Below are positions 4,303 to 7,740 of a stretch of 7,740 nucleotides of DNA, piece after piece. The first letter of the stretch is position 1; every line of letters starts with the position of its first letter. Location of the stretch: the NCBI GenBank assembly GCA_018066065.1, contig JAGHSC010000032.1, positions 1-7,740 on the forward strand, in the 5' to 3' direction. The DNA is from Candidatus Cryptobacteroides faecihippi (GTDB lineage Bacteria; Bacteroidota; Bacteroidia; Bacteroidales; UBA932). A program made the translations under genes and the position numbers. The notes below the pieces were generated by a model that was not told where the DNA came from, searched no databases, and worked only from the letters and a program-made list of their open reading frames with translations.

Positions 4303-6545
4303 AGATTCTCGTTGTAGTCGATGGACAGGATGGTTGCGCCTGGAATGTTGCTGACACTTCTCCTGTTCATGAGGCCGTTGATGAAGTCGATCCTCATTCC
4401 GGCCGAGATGTTCACCCATGCAAGGCAGTTCGCTCCGGAAACATCGTTCATCGGAGAGCAGTCAAGGGAAGTGATGCCGGGGTTTCCGGCCAGATCAAGT
4501 TCCGCGATCAGGTTGCCTTCGCAATTGAGGTCCTCCAGAGCCTTGTTGGCGCTGATGTCGATGGATCTCAGGCGGTTGTTGCGGCACCACAGGGTGCGGA
4601 GAGCCGGACAGCCGCTCACATCGATGGCCTCAATCCTGTTGTTGTCGCAGATCAGCTGGAGGAGGTTGATGTTCGAACCGAGGTCAATGGACTTGAGCTT
4701 TCCGCTTACATTCCTGAATTCATCAGACGAGCCGGAGCACTTGAGATAGAGAAGGTTCACAAACCTGTCAATTCCTGAAAGTGAGGAGACTTCGTCGGTT
4801 GAAACATTGATCGACTTTATGGCAAGTCCCTCATCGACAGAGATTTCCCCGTCACCGTCAACGTCGAAATGACTGACGAGATAAGCCTTGAATGAAGCGT
4901 CAGGGATGCTGACGAGTTCCTTGTGCGTCCTGATGGAAGTACGCTCAGGAAGCATGTCGGCACTTCTCTCCACGGTGACACCAGGGACACTCTGGCCCTG
5001 ACCGATGAACAGAACGTCAAGAGGATTGTCCTTGCAGCACAGAGCCTTGAGAGCCAAGCAGTTCTCGACATCCAGCAAAGTGATGTCATTGCCGCTGCAG
5101 TCAAGATCCTCCAGAGCTGCATTCCTTAAGACATCAATGATTGCCAGCCTGTTGTCGTGGCAGTCCAGCTGCTTGAGAGCCGTATTGTATCGAACATCCA
5201 TCGCAGCAATCTCATTGCTGTGGCAGTCGAGTGCCTCAAGCTCGGCATTTTTCCTGATGTAGAGCTCACGAAGGATGTTGGAAGAGCAATCCAGAGTCTT
5301 CAGGTGCAGGAGTGACGTGATGTCGAGCTCCTTGATTGAATTGCCGTGACAGGCAACATCCAGAAGAGCCTTCGCGCCGGACAAGTCAAGCGTCTCGAGG
5401 TGATTGTCATTGCATAAGAAGCTTGCGAGAGCCGAGCTTTCAATCCCTCTGAGTGAGGCCATGCCATTGGCCGAGCAGTCCACCTCAATCAGGGAATGAT
5501 TGTTCCCAAGGTCCAATGAAGTCAATCTGTTTCCTGCGACATCAAGGACCTCGAGCAATGGATTGCCGGAAAGATCAAGGGATTCCAGGGCATTGCCGCC
5601 AAGTCTCAGGATGGACAGGTTGTCTGCAGAAGACAGGTCCAGCGAAACCAGGGCATTGTTGGACAGATCGATCTCCTTCAGAAGTCTGTTGGCGGAAAGA
5701 TCCACCTCGCGAATAAGGCCCTTCCCCTTTTCCGAGCCGGCACACACCAACGTGGAAAGGTTCTTGAAATAGGCAATCTCGGAGATGTCATCAACATCGT
5801 CGGAAACTGCATTTATCGAAGTCACCGCATCGAACTCAGCCAGCTCGAGTTCCCCACTCTGATTGGCATCATATTCAGAGACAATCAGTTTCCTGAAGGC
5901 CTCCGACTTGAAGCGCAGTGGACTCTGGTCCTGGGCAACGAGGACTGTTCTCTTGAATATTCCGTCAGAGGTTGTAATGCTGATTGTTGCAAACCTGTCA
6001 AGGAAGGTTTCATTCTCAAGCACCTGGAACTTGTTCCCCGCGATTGGGATGATCCAGTCTGCATCTTCCACTGAATAAGTAAGCTTCAGGCTGGACTCAG
6101 CCGCTATCGCGATCTCAGCTCCCCTGTAGTCAGTGTGATAGTCTGCTTCCTCAACCTTGAAGATGGTGGATTCAAACATCTGGGTTGATGATTCCACAGC
6201 GCCATCATCATCCGAGATGACAGCTTTGAAATAATAAGTGCTGTTAGGCTCGATGTCGCTGACTATCACAGAGAGATTGTTCTCCACGATGATTCCCGGG
6301 ATGTACTTGCTCTGCGAAAGAGATGGATCCGTGCCATAGTGGAATCCTCCTCTGTAGAAGGTTCTGTCCACTTTTTCTATCGTGCAATCGAACTGAGCGG
6401 AATAGCTGCCGAGCAGCTTCTGCGAGATGGTGAGCGACGGCACCGGAAGCACCTTCACCTCATCATCCTTTGGAAGCTCGAACTCTTCGATGCACGAAGA
6501 AAGCAGCAACAACGCAGAAAGCAATATGAATAATAACTTTTTCAT
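4299..6545 (-). CDS. Surface lipoprotein with Fn3-like, BACON-like and duplicated EF-hand/LRR modules
   Basis: The 748-residue protein begins with a lipoprotein leader ending in LLSSC (Cys18), followed by IEEFE; acidic residues after Cys resemble the Bacteroidetes surface-export signal, so display on the cell surface is likely. Domain order: an Fn3-like unit (about 36-127, with IEPNSTYYFKAVISDDDG near its end), a BACON-like unit (about 133-206, ending TVLVAQDQ), EF-hand loop 1 (D226-E237), LRR array 1 (about 278-515), EF-hand loop 2 (DVDGDGEISVDE, 561-572) and LRR array 2 (about 615-700), then a short tail. The LRR unit is 21 residues, of the form L..LDCS.N.I..LDV..N, as in many secreted Bacteroidetes proteins. 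Such proteins are usually taken as adhesins or ligand binders; the ligand cannot be read from sequence. Its start is 19 bases after the stop of the BspA-like gene, suggesting one operon. It ends tail to tail with the OmpA-like gene. Confidence 0.88.
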   Translation of the reverse strand: MKKLLFILLSALLLLSSCIEEFELPKDDEVKVLPVPSLTISQKLLGSYSAQFDCTIEKVDRTFYRGGFHYGTDPSLSQSKYIPGIIVENNLSVIVSDIEPNSTYYFKAVISDDDGAVESSTQMFESTIFKVEEADYHTDYRGAEIAIAAESSLKLTYSVEDADWIIPIAGNKFQVLENETFLDRFATISITTSDGIFKRTVLVAQDQSPLRFKSEAFRKLIVSEYDANQSGELELAEFDAVTSINAVSDDVDDISEIAYFKNLSTLVCAGSEKGKGLIREVDLSANRLLKEIDLSNNALVSLDLSSADNLSILRLGGNALESLDLSGNPLLEVLDVAGNRLTSLDLGNNHSLIEVDCSANGMASLRGIESSALASFLCNDNHLETLDLSGAKALLDVACHGNSIKELDITSLLHLKTLDCSSNILRELYIRKNAELEALDCHSNEIAAMDVRYNTALKQLDCHDNRLAIIDVLRNAALEDLDCSGNDITLLDVENCLALKALCCKDNPLDVLFIGQGQSVPGVTVERSADMLPERTSIRTHKELVSIPDASFKAYLVSHFDVDGDGEISVDEGLAIKSINVSTDEVSSLSGIDRFVNLLYLKCSGSSDEFRNVSGKLKSIDLGSNINLLQLICDNNRIEAIDVSGCPALRTLWCRNNRLRSIDISANKALEDLNCEGNLIAELDLAGNPGITSLDCSPMNDVSGANCLAWVNISAGMRIDFINGLMNRRSVSNIPGATILSIDYNENL
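4446..4700 (-). repeat. Leucine-rich repeat array 2 (about four 63-bp units)
   Basis: It codes residues 616-700 of the 748-residue lipoprotein. Units have a strict 21-residue period, marked by cysteines at 633, 654, 675 and 696 in LICDNN, LWCRNN, LNCEGN and LDCSPM. The DNA copies have diverged, so the array is ancient rather than a recent expansion. Confidence 0.8.
4830..4865 (-). other. EF-hand calcium-binding loop 2 in the LRR lipoprotein
   Basis: Residues 561-572 (DVDGDGEISVDE) match the canonical 12-residue EF-hand loop: Asp at 1, 3 and 5, Gly at 6, Ile at 8 and Glu at 12. It stands just before LRR array 2 and would cap or stabilise it by binding calcium. Confidence 0.75.
5001..5714 (-). 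repeat. Leucine-rich repeat array 1 (about eleven 63-bp units)
   Basis: It codes residues 278-515 of the lipoprotein. The third consensus position falls every 21 residues: Leu294, Leu315, Val336, then Cys357, 378, 399, 420, 441, 462, 483 and 504. Typical units are LEALDCHSNEIAAMDV and LKQLDCHDNRLAIIDV. The array would fold as a curved solenoid exposed outside the cell. Confidence 0.85.
5835..5870 (-). other. EF-hand-like loop 1 in the LRR lipoprotein
   Basis: Residues 226-237 (DANQSGELELAE) keep calcium-ligand positions D226, N228, S230, E234 and E237 and the central Gly231, but are less canonical than the second loop. It precedes LRR array 1 in the same arrangement as loop 2 precedes array 2. 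Confidence 0.6.
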
Positions 6546-6564
6546 CCGATCCGAAGATTATAGA

Positions 6565-7740
6565 TTAGAGCCAACTCTCCGGAATAGATGGGAAGTCAAC
6601 GCACTGGTCATCTCCACTGAAGCATCCCTCGTGGTAAATCGGGGTTACAAAATAATCCGGATAGTCATACCTTTCGTACAGATGGACTTTGTGACCATTT
6701 ATCATGGTGTATGGTGTCTCTCCACTGACCTGAGAACACCCCTCGAAAGCATAATTAAAGTTCGTCACCTTTCTGTTGTTGTCAAACAACGCTACAGGTA
6801 TCGATGGAAGTTCCCGGCAAGTACTAAACGTTCCATAGAAAGAATCTACATCCTTGTTGTTGCTGAACAGCTCCGAAGGAATGCTGCTGATTGATGTCCC
6901 TGAAAACGCAGATTCAAAAGTCGATGCACATACAGCCGTAGCGAAGAGGTTTGATGGAATCTGTCTGATTTCGCAGCATCCTTCAAACACCCCATGGAAG
7001 TTCTTCGCACTGACGGCATCCCTGAAAAGGTCTGAAGGGATAACTTTGATGTTTGTTAAGTGGAACACAAACTCAAATGATTCGACGTTAGTACAACCAT
7101 TGAAGACTCCGTTACCTATTCTCTCCAACGACCTGCATTCACGGAAAGTTTCATGGAATGAAACGGCAGAAGGGCAATTGCTGAACAATCCATCAGGAAC
7201 CTCCTTCAATGCCTCACAGCGATAGAACAAATTATCGAAATACTCTCCACGAGAAGCATACCTGAAGAGCTCGGAAGGAATGGAAACGAGTCGTGGACAT
7301 CTTTCAAACGCTCCCCCGAAGTTGACAACGGAAGAAAGGCCACTCTGGTCATCCTCCGCCAGACGTTCAAGACTCGTGAATCCAGCAAAGGCATGAGACA
7401 TATCATGGATTCCGACATTTCCCCACTGCTTGACAGCAACGATTGAAGACCTGAGACCTTCACCTATCCTATCACTGCAGATTCTGGTGACCTTGCCACT
7501 AATCCTAACGTCATAAGTCGTAGCCTCGCCACCTGTTTCGTATTTATGATAAACAAAACCGTCATTCTCAAATTTTTTGTCATTTGAAGAATCCAACTCT
7601 CCATCTCCCCAATCGATCTGGAATTCAGATCCATCCATCCTACCTACCGGAAGAAAAGCTGTGAAATCATTCATTTCACCGACTCTTACCTCAAAGACAA
7701 GATCAAGCTTGTCGTTTCCGCCCTCATCCATCTGGAAAAC
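6565..7740 (-). CDS. BspA-like leucine-rich repeat surface protein (5' end outside window)
   Basis: The frame is open to the right edge of the window, so the N-terminus and any signal peptide are missing; 391 residues are visible. Counting from the edge, residues 40-83 hold a FQIDWGDG motif followed by a YHKYETGG...YDVRI strand, a PKD-like or related beta domain common in Bacteroidetes surface proteins. Residues 108-337 hold BspA-type (DUF285-like) repeats; the clear ones have a 26-27-residue unit resembling L..IPS.LF.......F...F..C. The C-terminus (KVHLYERYDYPDYF, GCFSGDDQC, FPSIPESWL) is a conserved ending in such proteins. BspA relatives bind host proteins such as fibronectin or fibrinogen, but no ligand can be named here. 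It lies 19 bases upstream of the LRR lipoprotein gene and is probably co-transcribed with it; the operon promoter is outside the window. Confidence 0.85.
   Translation of the reverse strand, partial: VFQMDEGGNDKLDLVFEVRVGEMNDFTAFLPVGRMDGSEFQIDWGDGELDSSNDKKFENDGFVYHKYETGGEATTYDVRISGKVTRICSDRIGEGLRSSIVAVKQWGNVGIHDMSHAFAGFTSLERLAEDDQSGLSSVVNFGGAFERCPRLVSIPSELFRYASRGEYFDNLFYRCEALKEVPDGLFSNCPSAVSFHETFRECRSLERIGNGVFNGCTNVESFEFVFHLTNIKVIPSDLFRDAVSAKNFHGVFEGCCEIRQIPSNLFATAVCASTFESAFSGTSISSIPSELFSNNKDVDSFYGTFSTCRELPSIPVALFDNNRKVTNFNYAFEGCSQVSGETPYTMINGHKVHLYERYDYPDYFVTPIYHEGCFSGDDQCVDFPSIPESWL
6730..7290 (-). repeat. BspA-type repeat array (about seven units of 26-27 codons)
   Basis: Unit starts in the visible protein are LVSIPSELF (151), LKEVPDGLF (178), LERIGNGVF (205), IKVIPSDLF (231), IRQIPSNLF (258), ISSIPSELF (284) and LPSIPVALF (311), alternating 26 and 27 residues apart. 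Each has a phenylalanine pair in the second half (such as SFHETF, NFHGVF, SFYGTF). DNA identity between units is low, so the array is old. Confidence 0.8.

Noticed and set aside
4321..4749. Open frames on the + strand opposite the LRR gene (also at 5453-5772 and 6427-6894).
   Set aside because: They are antisense to repeat-coding sequence, show low-complexity composition and have no motif or start context.
4446..5714. Regular spaced similarity that could suggest a CRISPR array or a DNA-level tandem repeat.
   Set aside because: The 63-base period encodes 21-residue LRR units with diverged DNA; there are no identical repeats or unrelated spacers.

Overview
The window looks like a chromosomal segment from a gut- or rumen-type member of the Bacteroidales. 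Three of the five main genes encode lipoproteins of Bacteroidetes style (short leader ending in a Cys, no arginine-rich export signal). The families are a fimbrillin-like protein, BACON/Fn3/leucine-rich surface proteins and an OmpA-like/TPR lipoprotein. Starts lack clear Shine-Dalgarno sites, and the one recognisable promoter matches the Bacteroidetes -7 box TAnnTTTG. Genus cannot be set from the sequence.

Positions 1-1450 form an AT-richer accessory patch. A possible tail of an upstream gene (1-35) is followed by a fimbrillin-family lipoprotein gene (48-922) broken by a one-base frameshift near an A run at 634-638. Its 3' end runs into a compact IS200/IS605-type element (about 883-1421). That element carries only a Y1 HUH transposase (tnpA, 929-1333, GTG start). 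A 30-nt hairpin with one bulged T covers the tnpA start codon, and a second inverted repeat lies after its stop.

Positions 1485-4302 are a GC-richer housekeeping block on the + strand: a promoter, rsmA/ksgA (16S rRNA dimethyladenosine transferase) and, 30 bp later, a 660-residue lipoprotein with an OmpA-like domain and TPR-like C-terminus. Short spacing suggests co-transcription.

Positions 4299-7740 hold two genes on the - strand, reading toward the OmpA-like gene. The first in transcription order (cut by the right window edge, 7740-6565) is a BspA-like repeat protein. Nineteen bases later comes a 748-residue lipoprotein (6545-4299) with Fn3-like, BACON-like, EF-hand and leucine-rich modules, the EF-hand/LRR unit being present twice. 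Together they look like an operon for cell-surface adhesion or ligand-binding proteins. The last gene converges on the OmpA-like gene so tightly that both stop codons lie in one CTAG tetranucleotide.

I do not see a clearly new multi-gene system. The points most worth a second look are the start-codon hairpin of the transposon, the possible exact empty site that restores a fimbrillin end, the internal duplication and cysteine ladder of the LRR lipoprotein, and the shared-stop convergent overlap.
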